Assembly (NCBI GenBank): GCA_946540675.1
Contig: CAMNIW010000013.1
Coordinates: forward strand, 1-13,914
DNA from: an uncultured Clostridia bacterium
Lineage (GTDB): Bacteria > Bacillota > Clostridia > Christensenellales > Borkfalkiaceae
Length of the DNA stretch: 13,914 bases
Direction: 5' to 3'
The translations under genes and the position numbers were made by a program. Positions 1-7,723 of the stretch are shown here, piece by piece. The first letter of the stretch is position 1, and each line of letters opens with the position of its first letter. The notes beneath the pieces are model-generated. The model saw only the letters and a list, made by a program, of their open reading frames with translations. It had not been told where the DNA came from and made no database searches.

Positions 1-942
1 AAATATCTCAACTCCTACAAAAAAACCTTTCTCGTAATATCGCACGACACGGCTTTCTTAAACGAAGTCGCAAAGGTCATAGTCAGTATAGAAAACGGCT
101 CTATAAGGCGTTTTTCGGGCAACTACGACCAGTATCTCGCGCAAAGAGAAATACTCAATAAGCAATACGAAGACAGTTATAACCGTCAGCAGGCGGAGAT
201 AAAGCGCTTGCAGGACTATATAGACCGCAACAAGGCGAGAGCGTCTACCGCAGGCATGGCGAACTCGCGCAAGAAGATGCTCGACAGGATAGAAGTGATG
301 GCGAAACCCGTCGCCGAGAAAGACTGTTCTTTCTCCTTCCCGTACGAAGAACTCAACGCAAAAATCATGCTGGACGTCAAAGACCTTAAAATAGGTTATG
401 ACAGGCAACTTATCCCCGACGTGTCGTTTACCATGTCTTCGACGACAAAAATGTGGATAAGGGGCACCAACGGCGTGGGCAAGACCACTCTTATAAAGAC
501 TTTGCTGCACAGGATACCCCTGCTCGGCGGAACTTTCTCTTTCCATCCGGCGTCGAAGATCGGGTATATAGAGCAGGATCTCTTTTTCGAGAACAAAAAT
601 CTTTCGGCGTATCAGTGTTATCTTTCGGCTTATCCGAGAATGTCGCAAAAGGACGTCCGAGCAAAACTCGCTAAGGTCGGACTTACGGGCGAACTCGCGA
701 CAAAGCCCGTCGGCAACCTTTCGGGCGGGGAAATGATGCGGCTCAAACTCGCCGTAATGAGCGAACGCTCGTCTAATATGCTCGTTTTGGACGAGCCGAC
801 CAACCATCTCGACGTAAAGGCGAAAAAGGCGCTTAAAGACGCGCTTTCGGCATACGGCGGCGCGGTGATACTCGTAACGCACGAACCCGACTTTGCGGAA
901 GGCCTTTGCGACGCGGTATTCGACGCCAAACAGAAAAATTAA
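1..942 (+). CDS. ABC-F family ATPase, 3' part (5' end outside window)
   Basis: The frame is open from base 1, so only the C-terminal ~313 residues are seen. It begins near the end of the first ATPase domain, whose H-switch reads FLVISHD (bases ~28-48). A charged, helical linker (bases ~130-330) follows, typical of ABC-F proteins. The second ATPase domain is complete: Walker A GTNGVGKTTL (~463-492), signature LSGGEMMRLKLA (~718-753), Walker B MLVLDEPTNHLD (~778-813) and the switch LVTHEPDF. There are no membrane segments. ABC-F proteins act in the cytoplasm on ribosomes, either as translation factors or as protection factors against ribosome-targeting antibiotics; the visible part cannot tell which. 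An internal ATG at 208 lies inside the linker and is not the real start. The ABC-F family is certain; the subfamily is not. Confidence 0.93.
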   Translation, partial: KYLNSYKKTFLVISHDTAFLNEVAKVIVSIENGSIRRFSGNYDQYLAQREILNKQYEDSYNRQQAEIKRLQDYIDRNKARASTAGMANSRKKMLDRIEVMAKPVAEKDCSFSFPYEELNAKIMLDVKDLKIGYDRQLIPDVSFTMSSTTKMWIRGTNGVGKTTLIKTLLHRIPLLGGTFSFHPASKIGYIEQDLFFENKNLSAYQCYLSAYPRMSQKDVRAKLAKVGLTGELATKPVGNLSGGEMMRLKLAVMSERSSNMLVLDEPTNHLDVKAKKALKDALSAYGGAVILVTHEPDFAEGLCDAVFDAKQKN

Positions 943-993
943 GGATAAAGCGGTCGTTTTTTATTTTATAAGAAAACAGGCGGATTTTAGGTG

Positions 994-1022
994 TTGACAA
1001 CGGCGCTATAATAGTGTAAAAT
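994..1022 (+). promoter_or_regulatory. Promoter of the VWA lipoprotein gene
   Basis: TTGACA (994-999) and TAAAAT (1017-1022) are 17 bp apart. A perfect TATAAT at 1007-1012 is only 7 bp from the -35 box and so is probably not its partner. The start of transcription would be near 1029, giving a leader of about 26 nt with the ribosome site GGGAG (1043-1047). Confidence 0.7.
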
Positions 1023-1054
1023 AAACGAAAACTCATCGGAACGGGAGAAAGATT

Positions 1055-3094
1055 ATGAAAAAACTGTGCTGTTTGATTTTTGTTTTATTTGTGTGCGCGT
1101 TCGTTTTTGCGGCGTGCGACGAAAACCAAAAAGCGGTTTCGGACAAAGCGGAGATCGTTTCCGCGGAAGGAATAACCTTTGAGAATAACGAAGGTTTTAT
1201 AGCCGTGCCCAACACAAAGGAATCTTTTTCGTTTTCCGATATCGTAACCGTCAGCGAAAACGCGACCTGGGCGGTAAGCAAAGACGCTTACGGATTTGAA
1301 ACTTCGTTGACAAAATCTTTTCCGCTTGTCGTAGGCGACAATAAAATTTATATTATAGTCGTGGCGGAAGACGGCGTAAATACGAGCGTTTATCCGATTA
1401 CCGTAAGGAGAAAACAGGTTTATAATCTGACTTTCTATATCCGACAGAAACTTGTCGACGAGCAGGATATAGAAGAAGGCGGTTTTGCGACCGAACCGCA
1501 AATAGACGGATATAAGTGCGAGTGGGAATATTCTTTCGACAAACCCGTCGTAAAAAGCGAATCGGTATCGGGACAAATGACGGCGATAGAATATTCCGTA
1601 ACCTACGACTTGGCAGGCGGCGAGTTCGACGGTGAAGAGATTGCGGTATATACCGTCGAAGATGAAATAAACCTTCCAAGACCTTACCGTGAAAATTTCA
1701 AATTCAAGGGTTGGTTTTACGGTAAAGAAAAAGTGGACATAATAAGCGGACAGTACCATGAAAACATCGTTCTTCGGGCGGAGTGGAAAGAAGGTCTGGA
1801 TATTCTCATTTTCGAGAGAAAGGACGGCACGTCCGAAAAGCTCAAAGCAATAGCTAAGTCCGATAAAAATACAATAGAAGTCAAAAACTTTATAACGGCG
1901 AAAGATATTCCGCTGACCGCGGAAGGTCTTTGCGAGTATGACGAAGTTATAATGAATAACGTTTCGGTTATGGATTTGCGCGTCAGATTCGGTTATAAAA
2001 AAGACTCTCCCGACAGCGAAGAGAGTAGGTATGCGACGGATAAAGCCGACGAATTTCAGTCTTGCCTTTATTCATACGTAAACGATCACGGCGGCTCTCT
2101 TTTTACCGTCGGCGGCGACGATGACGACGGTAAAGCTAACGTTTATAACTCTCGTTATATGGATAATTCCATATACCGGCAGATGCTCCCCGTACAGACG
2201 AGAGATTATATTCCGTCGTTCGGCGTGATAATCTTAATCGACCGTTCGGGCTCGATGGCACAGGTCGTCGGATCGACGGGGCAGTCGAGACTGTTCTGGG
2301 CGTTGTCAGGCGCAAAGGCGTGTCTTAACGAGATGAGCGAGAGGGATTATATAGGCATAATATCTCTCGACGGCGAAAGCAAAACGCTGTTGCCGCTCAC
2401 TCCGCGTCTGCAGGAATCCGAGATACTCGCGGCGATCTCCGACATAGAAGAGTCGGGCGGCGGATCGATAGCCGCCAACGCGATAGAGATCGCGGGCATG
2501 CAACTCGGTGCGCTCAAAGTCGAGAAAAAGCATATTATTCTCGTATCGGACGGCGCACTCATCGACGAAGAAGAGAGTATAAACAATGCTAAGGAGAATT
2601 TAGCCAACGGCATAACCTTATCGGTAGTACAGATCGGCGGTTCCGCCTATAGCGAAGCGATAGCGACCAGGCTCGCCGACGCGGGCGACGGACGGGTTTA
2701 CACGGACGACAATCGGATCGTTATGAATATGAGTGAAGACGTGCGTTCCGTTGCGAACGAAATTTCCGAGCAGTTTGAAATAAACGCTTTCAATCCGATA
2801 ATAGAAACAATCAAGACAAGGCTTTTAATCGGGGTTAATTATATCGACGACAATTCCGTAAAAACGTTTTCTGCGAAAGTCGGCGGGTTTTACGGGTCGA
2901 AAATTAAATCCACCGCGGAACTTATCCTTACTGCCGGCAAGTACGGAGATCCGCTTTACGCCCAATGGAATTTGGGCAAAGGCAGAGTGGGAAGTTTTAT
3001 GTGCGACGTCGGGGGAAAGATGTCGGCGAAGTTTACGGCTGACAAAGACGGCGGGCGTTTTATAAAAAACGTCGTCTACGGGTTGGCTTCATAA
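1055..3094 (+). CDS. VWA-domain lipoprotein with cadherin-like and InlB-type repeats
   Basis: A 679-aa predicted surface lipoprotein. The signal peptide (KK, then a hydrophobic run) ends at Cys21 (FAAC). Residues ~35-120 resemble the cadherin-like beta-sandwich domain, with the end motif VVAEDGVNTSVYPITV. Residues ~180-245 match the InlB B-repeat/Listeria-Bacteroides repeat (VTYDLAGGEF...FKGWFYGKE...LRAEW). Residues ~286-385 look like the glutamine-amidotransferase-like segment found beside VWA domains (LYSYVNDHGGSLFTVGG). The VWA domain follows (~388-575), with MIDAS DRSGS at 396-400, Ser471 in GGGS and Asp499 in VSDG, so metal binding looks intact. A beta-rich tail (WNLGKGRVGSFMCD) ends the protein; there is no C-terminal membrane helix. 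The gene has its own promoter and appears monocistronic. Adhesion, or sensing an extracellular ligand, is inference; no partner is visible. Confidence 0.88.
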   Translation: MKKLCCLIFVLFVCAFVFAACDENQKAVSDKAEIVSAEGITFENNEGFIAVPNTKESFSFSDIVTVSENATWAVSKDAYGFETSLTKSFPLVVGDNKIYIIVVAEDGVNTSVYPITVRRKQVYNLTFYIRQKLVDEQDIEEGGFATEPQIDGYKCEWEYSFDKPVVKSESVSGQMTAIEYSVTYDLAGGEFDGEEIAVYTVEDEINLPRPYRENFKFKGWFYGKEKVDIISGQYHENIVLRAEWKEGLDILIFERKDGTSEKLKAIAKSDKNTIEVKNFITAKDIPLTAEGLCEYDEVIMNNVSVMDLRVRFGYKKDSPDSEESRYATDKADEFQSCLYSYVNDHGGSLFTVGGDDDDGKANVYNSRYMDNSIYRQMLPVQTRDYIPSFGVIILIDRSGSMAQVVGSTGQSRLFWALSGAKACLNEMSERDYIGIISLDGESKTLLPLTPRLQESEILAAISDIEESGGGSIAANAIEIAGMQLGALKVEKKHIILVSDGALIDEEESINNAKENLANGITLSVVQIGGSAYSEAIATRLADAGDGRVYTDDNRIVMNMSEDVRSVANEISEQFEINAFNPIIETIKTRLLIGVNYIDDNSVKTFSAKVGGFYGSKIKSTAELILTAGKYGDPLYAQWNLGKGRVGSFMCDVGGKMSAKFTADKDGGRFIKNVVYGLAS

Positions 3095-3120
3095 CGCGGG
3101 TAAAAACAAAGCGAACGTAA

Positions 3121-3175
3121 GCCGCCTAAGCGTAAAGTCGTTGCGACGGCCGTGCTTTCGGCGGCGGATATTTTT
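3121..3175 (+). terminator. Probable intrinsic terminator after the VWA lipoprotein
   Basis: GCCGCC (3121-3126) pairs with GGCGGC (3160-3165), and just inside AAGC (3128-3131) pairs with GCTT (3154-3157). A small GTCG/CGAC hairpin sits in the loop. TATTTTT (3169-3175) follows. The branched stem makes this less certain than the other terminators. Confidence 0.45.
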
Positions 3176-3217
3176 GGCAAATATTATCCCGATTTGCTAA
3201 AATCCGAATAAAATAGT

Positions 3218-3246
3218 TTGACTTTGAAATCCTTTTCATATATAAT
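3218..3246 (+). promoter_or_regulatory. Strong promoter of gap
   Basis: TTGACT (3218-3223) and TATAAT (3241-3246) have a 17-bp spacer, nearly consensus. Transcription should start near 3253, giving a leader of about 40 nt with a full GGAGG ribosome site at 3278-3282, 10 nt before the ATG. This fits a highly expressed glycolytic gene. Confidence 0.85.
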
Positions 3247-3292
3247 ATATGCGAAAAAATAATTATCATAATTTTTTGGAGGACATACAATT

Positions 3293-4339
3293 ATGGCAAC
3301 AGTTAAAGTCGGTATCAACGGTTTCGGCCGTATCGGCAGACTTGCTTTCAGACAGATGTTTGACGCTGAAGGCTACGAAGTAGTCGCAATCAACGACCTT
3401 ACGGACGCGAAAATGCTCGCTCACCTTCTCAAATACGATTCGGCTCAGGGCAGATACAAATATGCCGAAGAAGTTTCTTATGAAACTTACGAAAACGCCG
3501 CCGACAAGGCTCCTAAGGGCGCAGTTATCGTAAAGGGAAAGAAGATCTCCATTTACGCCGAAAAAGACGCTAAAAACATTCCTTGGGGAGAACTCGGAGT
3601 TGACGTCGTTTTAGAGTGCACCGGATTCTATTGCTCGAAAGAAAAATCGCAGGCTCACATCGACGCCGGCGCGAAGAAAGTCGTTATTTCCGCTCCCGCG
3701 GGAAACGACCTTAAAACCATCGTTTACAGCGTAAACGAAAAGACCCTTACTAAAGACGACAAGATCATTTCGGCTGCGTCCTGCACCACGAACTGCCTTG
3801 CTCCCATGGCGGACACTCTCAACAAACTCGCCGAGATCAAGAGCGGTATAATGACCACCGTTCACGCTTTCACGGGCGACCAGATGGTACTTGACGGACC
3901 GCACAGAAAGGGAGATCTGAGAAGAGCGCGTGCCGCCTCGGTAAACATCGTTCCCAACTCGACGGGTGCGGCTAAGGCTATCGGACTCGTTATCCCCGAA
4001 CTCAACGGAAAACTTATCGGTTCGGCTCAGAGAGTTCCCGTTCCCACGGGTTCCACCACTATTTTGGTAGCGGTAGTCAAGGGCAACGTAACTAAGGAAG
4101 ACATCAACGCGGCTATGAAGGCTGCTTCGAGCGCTTCGTTCGGATATACCGAAGAACAACTCGTTTCGTCCGACATAATCGGCATCACTTACGGTTCGCT
4201 TTTCGACGCTACGCAGACGATGGTAAAATATATGCCCGAAACCGACGAAACGCAGGTACAGGTAGTCGCTTGGTACGACAACGAAAACTCCTATACTTCG
4301 CAAATGGTAAGGACTATCAAATATTTCGCCAACATTTAA
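3293..4339 (+). CDS. gap: Glyceraldehyde-3-phosphate dehydrogenase, type I
   Basis: A 348-aa cytosolic enzyme of glycolysis that oxidises and phosphorylates glyceraldehyde-3-phosphate to 1,3-bisphosphoglycerate with NAD. The Rossmann motif is at the start (INGFGRIGR, 8-16), with Asp35 in AINDLTD, the usual sign of NAD rather than NADP preference. The catalytic Cys164 lies in SAASCTTNC (160-168), and His191 in TTVHAFTGDQ is its base partner. The substrate loop (RRARAASVNIVPNSTGAAKA) and the end motif WYDNENSY are intact. The length is slightly above the usual ~335. Codon use favours ATC and CTT, unlike its ATA-rich neighbours, as expected for high expression. It has its own promoter and is followed at once by tRNA-Val with no promoter between. 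Confidence 0.98.
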   Translation: MATVKVGINGFGRIGRLAFRQMFDAEGYEVVAINDLTDAKMLAHLLKYDSAQGRYKYAEEVSYETYENAADKAPKGAVIVKGKKISIYAEKDAKNIPWGELGVDVVLECTGFYCSKEKSQAHIDAGAKKVVISAPAGNDLKTIVYSVNEKTLTKDDKIISAASCTTNCLAPMADTLNKLAEIKSGIMTTVHAFTGDQMVLDGPHRKGDLRRARAASVNIVPNSTGAAKAIGLVIPELNGKLIGSAQRVPVPTGSTTILVAVVKGNVTKEDINAAMKAASSASFGYTEEQLVSSDIIGITYGSLFDATQTMVKYMPETDETQVQVVAWYDNENSYTSQMVRTIKYFANI

Positions 4340-4347
4340 CTTAAAAA

Positions 4348-4367
4348 ATCTTCCCGAAAGGGAAGAT
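4348..4367 (+). other. GAAA-capped hairpin between gap and tRNA-Val
   Basis: ATCTTCCC (4348-4355) and GGGAAGAT (4360-4367) form a perfect 8-bp stem with a GAAA tetraloop. No T-run follows on the + strand, so it does not look like a terminator in that direction. A run of A before it (4343-4348) would give a U-run only for transcripts from the other strand. It may be a processing or stabilising element between gap and the tRNA. Confidence 0.6.
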
Positions 4368-4371
4368 ATAC

Positions 4372-4448
4372 GGGGGCATAGCTCAGTCGGTTAGAGCGCT
4401 TGCTTCACATGCAAGAGGTCGCGGGTTCGAGTCCCTCTGTTCCCACCA
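4372..4448 (+). tRNA. tRNA-Val (anticodon CAC)
   Basis: A 77-nt cloverleaf with encoded CCA (4446-4448). The acceptor arms GGGGGCA/TGTTCCC contain two G-U pairs. The D stem is GCTC/GAGC. The anticodon stem is CTTGC/GCAAG, with loop TTCACAT giving CAC at 4406-4408. The variable loop is AGGTC and the T loop TTCGAGT. In the T stem (GCGGG/CCCTC) the second pair is a C-U mismatch (4422 with 4436). It lies 32 nt after gap with no promoter of its own and is followed by two terminators. Confidence 0.95.
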
Positions 4449-4454
4449 TATTTT

Positions 4455-4491
4455 TTAAGGGAGAGATACAAGCGATCTCTCCCTTAATTTT
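4455..4491 (+). terminator. Intrinsic terminator after tRNA-Val
   Basis: The 13-bp perfect stem TTAAGGGAGAGAT (4455-4467) / ATCTCTCCCTTAA (4475-4487) has a 7-nt loop, followed by TTTT (4488-4491). It should end the gap-tRNA transcript. Confidence 0.85.
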
Positions 4492-4499
4492 GCCCTTTT

Positions 4500-4534
4500 T
4501 CAGCCGAAAACAGCCGTTTTTCGGCTGATTTTTG
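4500..4534 (+). terminator. Second, tandem intrinsic terminator
   Basis: TCAGCCGAAAA (4500-4510) pairs with TTTTCGGCTGA (4518-4528) over 11 bp, and a T-run follows. The loop holds another CAGCCG (4511-4516), which could instead pair with the same CGGCTG, so two stems compete for one arm. Confidence 0.7.
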
Positions 4535-4560
4535 TGTTTTTACGCCCTTCGACTTGGCGA

Positions 4561-4571
4561 TTGTCTAAAAT
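4561..4571. repeat. Left copy of an 11-bp direct repeat flanking the island
   Basis: TTGTCTAAAAT occurs here and at 8310-8320, on either side of the restriction-modification island. It could be an old target duplication or attachment core, or chance. Confidence 0.35.
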
Positions 4572-4603
4572 CGGAGCCTTTCTAACCGTTTTCGGAAAAG
4601 CGT

Positions 4604-4672
4604 AATCGTGTGAAAGCCGGCAATCGTGTGTTTGTCGAGAGTAATCGTGTGTTTGTCGAGAGTAATCGTGTG
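4604..4672. repeat. AATCGTGTG repeats, including two 21-bp tandem units
   Basis: AATCGTGTG starts at 4604, 4622, 4643 and 4664 (spacings 18, 21 and 21). Units 4622-4642 and 4643-4663 are identical 21-mers ending in GTCGAGAGT. The last copy ends about 36 bp before the -35 box of the methyltransferase gene. The rest of the gene-free stretch 4535-4697 shows nothing else I recognise. The array could bind a regulator or mark a junction. Confidence 0.85.
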
Positions 4673-4697
4673 TAAGAAGAAAGTTTCAAAAAATTTC

Positions 4698-4749
4698 TTT
4701 ATTTGTATTGCTTTTTCATTATTTATATTGTATAATAAATACAAATAAA
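4698..4749. promoter_or_regulatory. Promoter of the RM operon, bracketed by a 12-bp inverted repeat
   Basis: The -35-like TTGCTT (4708-4713) and a perfect TATAAT (4731-4736) have a 17-bp spacer, with a start expected near 4743. The perfect inverted repeat TTTATTTGTATT (4698-4709) / AATACAAATAAA (4738-4749) covers the front of the -35 and the start point, with 28 bp between arms. This is the place and shape of an operator. The ribbon-helix-helix protein at the end of the operon is a candidate binder (inference). Confidence 0.65.
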
Positions 4750-4768
4750 CCGAAAGGCGGACTATTTT

Positions 4769-6691
4769 ATGGATAGAGTTTCAATGTGCAATCGGATCGG
4801 CAATGAATATAAGACCTCAAATATTGAGGGCGGAGAGTATTCATATGTTCAAGCGGCGGGATCAAGAGAAAAACTGATTCAGGCGCTCGGATATACGCCA
4901 GAGCATTTCAAACTTGATATTCGGTTTGAAAACAATGGGGTTGTTGTTCTCGTTGAAACAAAGCAGAGTTTTGTGAAAGCGGATGAAGACCAACTCCGTG
5001 AATATCTCGTCGAGGAGAAAGCATTGCACCCAAACAGCAAGATCGTTTGCATTCTTGCAAACACAAACGATGACAAAATCCGCGTATGGAAATCTGTTAT
5101 AGACGACGCGCATTTGCTTGCCGAAGAGACAGTTCTCGATTCGATGGCACATTATGAAAAACTGTTTGAGATCAGCAGGCAGAATGACCGTGAAGCCGTA
5201 CTTAAAAACACCTATAAATTGAACGAAACTTTACATAAAAAAGATATCGACGAGAGACTTCGCAGTCAGTTCGTCGGTACGACTTTGTTATATATTCGCG
5301 ATGTTCTAAAAAGACAAGGGATTGCGATAATCAACGATACGACAAGAAAACAGTTGCGTGATTTTTGGAATAGCTTTTCCCCTTCTCAGATCCGCACCGG
5401 AATTGGCGACACGCTTACAAGTCTTCTTGACAATTCAGATAACAAGACGGAAAAAATCAGACTTCTCCAGAAAAATGTATTGGATGATCAAAAGGTCAAA
5501 GGACTTAAAACACAGGATTGGGTCGATATTCTTGATGAGATTGTCGGAAATATTTACAGTTATATCAATACCGATACTTCCGAGGGACAGGATATTCTGA
5601 ATCTCTTTTTCATTGCTTTTAACAAATACACCGGAAAAGCCGATAAGAATCAGGCGTTCACCCCCGACCACATCACGAACTTTATGTGTCGCGTGACCGG
5701 TGTTGACAGAACAAAGCGAATTTTTGACGGAACGTGCGGTTCCGGCTCTTTCTTGGTGCAGGCTATGGTTCTTGAACTGGCAGACTGTAACCGTCAAAGA
5801 GCAACCGAAGCCGAAAAACAAGCAATGCTTGAGACCGTCAGAAAAGAGCATATATACGGCATAGAAATTGAAGAAAAAGCTTTCGGTCTTTCTACAACAA
5901 ATATGCTGATTCACGGTGACGGAAATTCAAACGTCAAAAAGGCAAATCTGTTTGAGAGTGAAGCATTTTTCAAAGAAGCAAGCCCGGATATTATTCTGAT
6001 GAATCCGCCCTATAACGCAAAGCCGATCACAATTCCTAAAGCATACAAAAAAGATTGGAAGAAAGACGCAAAAGAAGACCCAACAAAAGGGATGGTTTTC
6101 TTAAAGTTCATTTCCGATACTCTGAAAAAAATCAACAAGGCAAGAGAAGATGAAGGAAAGACACCAAAAGAGGTAAAAATCGCTATTCTCTTGCCCGTCT
6201 CAGCGGCTATCGGAACAAGCAACTATATCTCGGATATGAAAAAAGCATTGCTTGAAGACAATACGCTTGAAGCGGTTTTCACGCTCCCAAATGAGATTTT
6301 CTATCCGGGTGCTTCCGCGAGTGCTTGTTGTATGGTTTTCACCCTCGGCAGACCGCATAAAAACGCCGACGGAACAGTCAATAAAACATTTTTCGGTTAC
6401 TATAAAGAAGACGGTCACAAAAAGAAAAAGAACCTCGGTCGCATCGAGCAGTTTGACGAGAACAATAACAGCATTTGGAAACAAATCGAGGAGGAATGGC
6501 TTGACCTATACAGAAATAAGACCGTGAAAGACGGCATATCTGCAATGCAGGCTGTTTCGGGCGATGATGAATGGCTCTGCGAAGCGTATATGAAAACCGA
6601 TTACAGCAAACTGACGGAAGCCGATTTTCAACAGATGCTGAATAATTATCTTGCGTATCTCGTGAAGGAGGGCAGGATATATGAATCTTAA
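4769..6691 (+). CDS. BcgI-like type IIB RM subunit: nuclease-N6-adenine methyltransferase fusion
   Basis: A 640-aa protein. The N-terminal ~150 residues look like a PD-(D/E)XK nuclease domain: Asp50 in FKLDIRF, a hydrophobic strand, then Glu63-Thr-Lys65 in VLVETKQ. A helical linker leads to an N6-adenine methyltransferase of the HsdM/N6_Mtase type: AFTPDHITNFM (296-306), SAM-binding motif FDGTCGSGSFL (319-329) and catalytic NPPY (412-415). Domain order and length match BcgI subunit A (about 640 aa), which both cuts and methylates together with a separate specificity subunit. Type IIB enzymes cut on both sides of a split site and release a short fragment. The start has an AAAGGCGG ribosome site (4753-4760). 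The last 11 bases overlap the specificity gene. Isoleucine codons are mostly ATT/ATC, unlike the ATA-rich flanks, which suggests transfer. A type I-like methyltransferase with a degenerate nuclease is possible, but the E-x-K residues are present. Confidence 0.88.
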   Translation: MDRVSMCNRIGNEYKTSNIEGGEYSYVQAAGSREKLIQALGYTPEHFKLDIRFENNGVVVLVETKQSFVKADEDQLREYLVEEKALHPNSKIVCILANTNDDKIRVWKSVIDDAHLLAEETVLDSMAHYEKLFEISRQNDREAVLKNTYKLNETLHKKDIDERLRSQFVGTTLLYIRDVLKRQGIAIINDTTRKQLRDFWNSFSPSQIRTGIGDTLTSLLDNSDNKTEKIRLLQKNVLDDQKVKGLKTQDWVDILDEIVGNIYSYINTDTSEGQDILNLFFIAFNKYTGKADKNQAFTPDHITNFMCRVTGVDRTKRIFDGTCGSGSFLVQAMVLELADCNRQRATEAEKQAMLETVRKEHIYGIEIEEKAFGLSTTNMLIHGDGNSNVKKANLFESEAFFKEASPDIILMNPPYNAKPITIPKAYKKDWKKDAKEDPTKGMVFLKFISDTLKKINKAREDEGKTPKEVKIAILLPVSAAIGTSNYISDMKKALLEDNTLEAVFTLPNEIFYPGASASACCMVFTLGRPHKNADGTVNKTFFGYYKEDGHKKKKNLGRIEQFDENNNSIWKQIEEEWLDLYRNKTVKDGISAMQAVSGDDEWLCEAYMKTDYSKLTEADFQQMLNNYLAYLVKEGRIYES

Positions 6692-7721
6692 TGTGAACGA
6701 ATGGAAGTCTTTTATTACAGCCCGCCTTTTCCCTGTATTAGAAAACGGAAAAGCCAATCAGCAGATGCTTGATGAAGGGAACGATTGTTTCTATGTTGGT
6801 GCAAAACGGGATGATAACGGAGTGATGATTCATTGTATGCGCGATGAATCACTTATAACAAAAGGCAACTGTATTGTTTTTATTTGCAATGGGCAAGGCT
6901 CTGTTGGATACGCGAATTATATGGATGTTGATTTTTTGGGAACAACTGATATAGTTGCAGGTTATAATGAATTTTTAAATCCATTTACAGGCGCTTTTCT
7001 TGCATCAGTTTATTCGCAAGAAAGGCCAAAGTATTCATTTGGACGAAAGTGGAAAACGCATCTAAAAGAAACCGAAGTAAATTTACCTGTTCAACATAAT
7101 TCTGATGGAACCATCTTATTTGATGAAACGCACAGATTTTCCGACGATGGATATGTGCCAGACTGGCAGTTTATGGAAGATTATATCAAGTCTCTCCATC
7201 ATAAGCCGCTAACAACGAAAAATAAACCGGGACAGGCGTCAGATTTGAATGTTCAAGCCTGGAAAGAGTTTACGGTTCCAGAATTATTTGGAGAAGTAAA
7301 AGTCGCAAAATCTGCCGATATAGGAAACCTTGAAGAAGGTAAAACGCCTTTTGTTGGCAGGACGGATGTTGATAATGGAGTGCAGGGATTTGTTGACCCC
7401 ATATCTCTTACAAAGGGAAAATGTATAACAATTAGTATGGTTGGAACCAATGTTGCTTTGTACCAAGAAGAGGATTTTCAAGCAAGTCAAAACATTGCAA
7501 TTCTCAGAAAAGACGGTATAACAAAAGCGATGGCTTTATTCATTTGTTCAATGATCAATTTTGAAATGAGACTAAAGTATAGTTATGGACGGACTGTTGG
7601 AAAAACAAATATTGAAGAAATGATTATTAAGCTTCCTATTGATTCGGATGGCAATCCCGATTGGCATTTCATGGAAAACTATATAAAAGCTTTGCCCTAC
7701 GGCGACAGACTGGAGGGGTGA
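6681..7721 (+). CDS. BcgI-like specificity subunit (two target-recognition halves)
   Basis: A 346-aa DNA-recognition subunit, close to BcgI subunit B in size (about 340 aa). It is built from two similar halves: LNVNEWKSFITARLFPVL (3-20) corresponds to LNVQAWKEFTVPELFGEV (189-206), and PDWQFMEDYIKSL (160-172) to PDWHFMENYIKAL (326-338). Each half ends in a helix and should read one half of a split recognition sequence. The middles of the halves differ strongly and are more A+T-rich than the methyltransferase gene, as expected for exchangeable recognition domains. The ATG overlaps the methyltransferase stop by 11 nt and has a strong AAGGAGG site (6665-6671), so translation is coupled. The two proteins should form one complex. 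The recognition sequence cannot be read from the gene. Confidence 0.87.
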   Translation: MNLNVNEWKSFITARLFPVLENGKANQQMLDEGNDCFYVGAKRDDNGVMIHCMRDESLITKGNCIVFICNGQGSVGYANYMDVDFLGTTDIVAGYNEFLNPFTGAFLASVYSQERPKYSFGRKWKTHLKETEVNLPVQHNSDGTILFDETHRFSDDGYVPDWQFMEDYIKSLHHKPLTTKNKPGQASDLNVQAWKEFTVPELFGEVKVAKSADIGNLEEGKTPFVGRTDVDNGVQGFVDPISLTKGKCITISMVGTNVALYQEEDFQASQNIAILRKDGITKAMALFICSMINFEMRLKYSYGRTVGKTNIEEMIIKLPIDSDGNPDWHFMENYIKALPYGDRLEG

Positions 7722-7723
7722 GA

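Noticed and set aside
58..882. Long minus-strand reading frame (274 codons)
   Set aside because: It lies opposite the ABC-F gene, whose motifs are unmistakable; the minus-strand translation has no recognisable domains and arises from the codon bias of the real gene.
1007..1012. Perfect TATAAT as the -10 of the VWA lipoprotein
   Set aside because: It is only 7 bp from TTGACA; TAAAAT at 1017-1022 has the proper 17-bp spacing.
3611..4303. Minus-strand frame of 230 codons opposite gap
   Set aside because: Mirror of the highly biased gap codons; no ribosome site or domain.
4604..4672. CRISPR array or iteron origin
   Set aside because: Spacers are too short and nearly identical, and there are no cas or replication genes.
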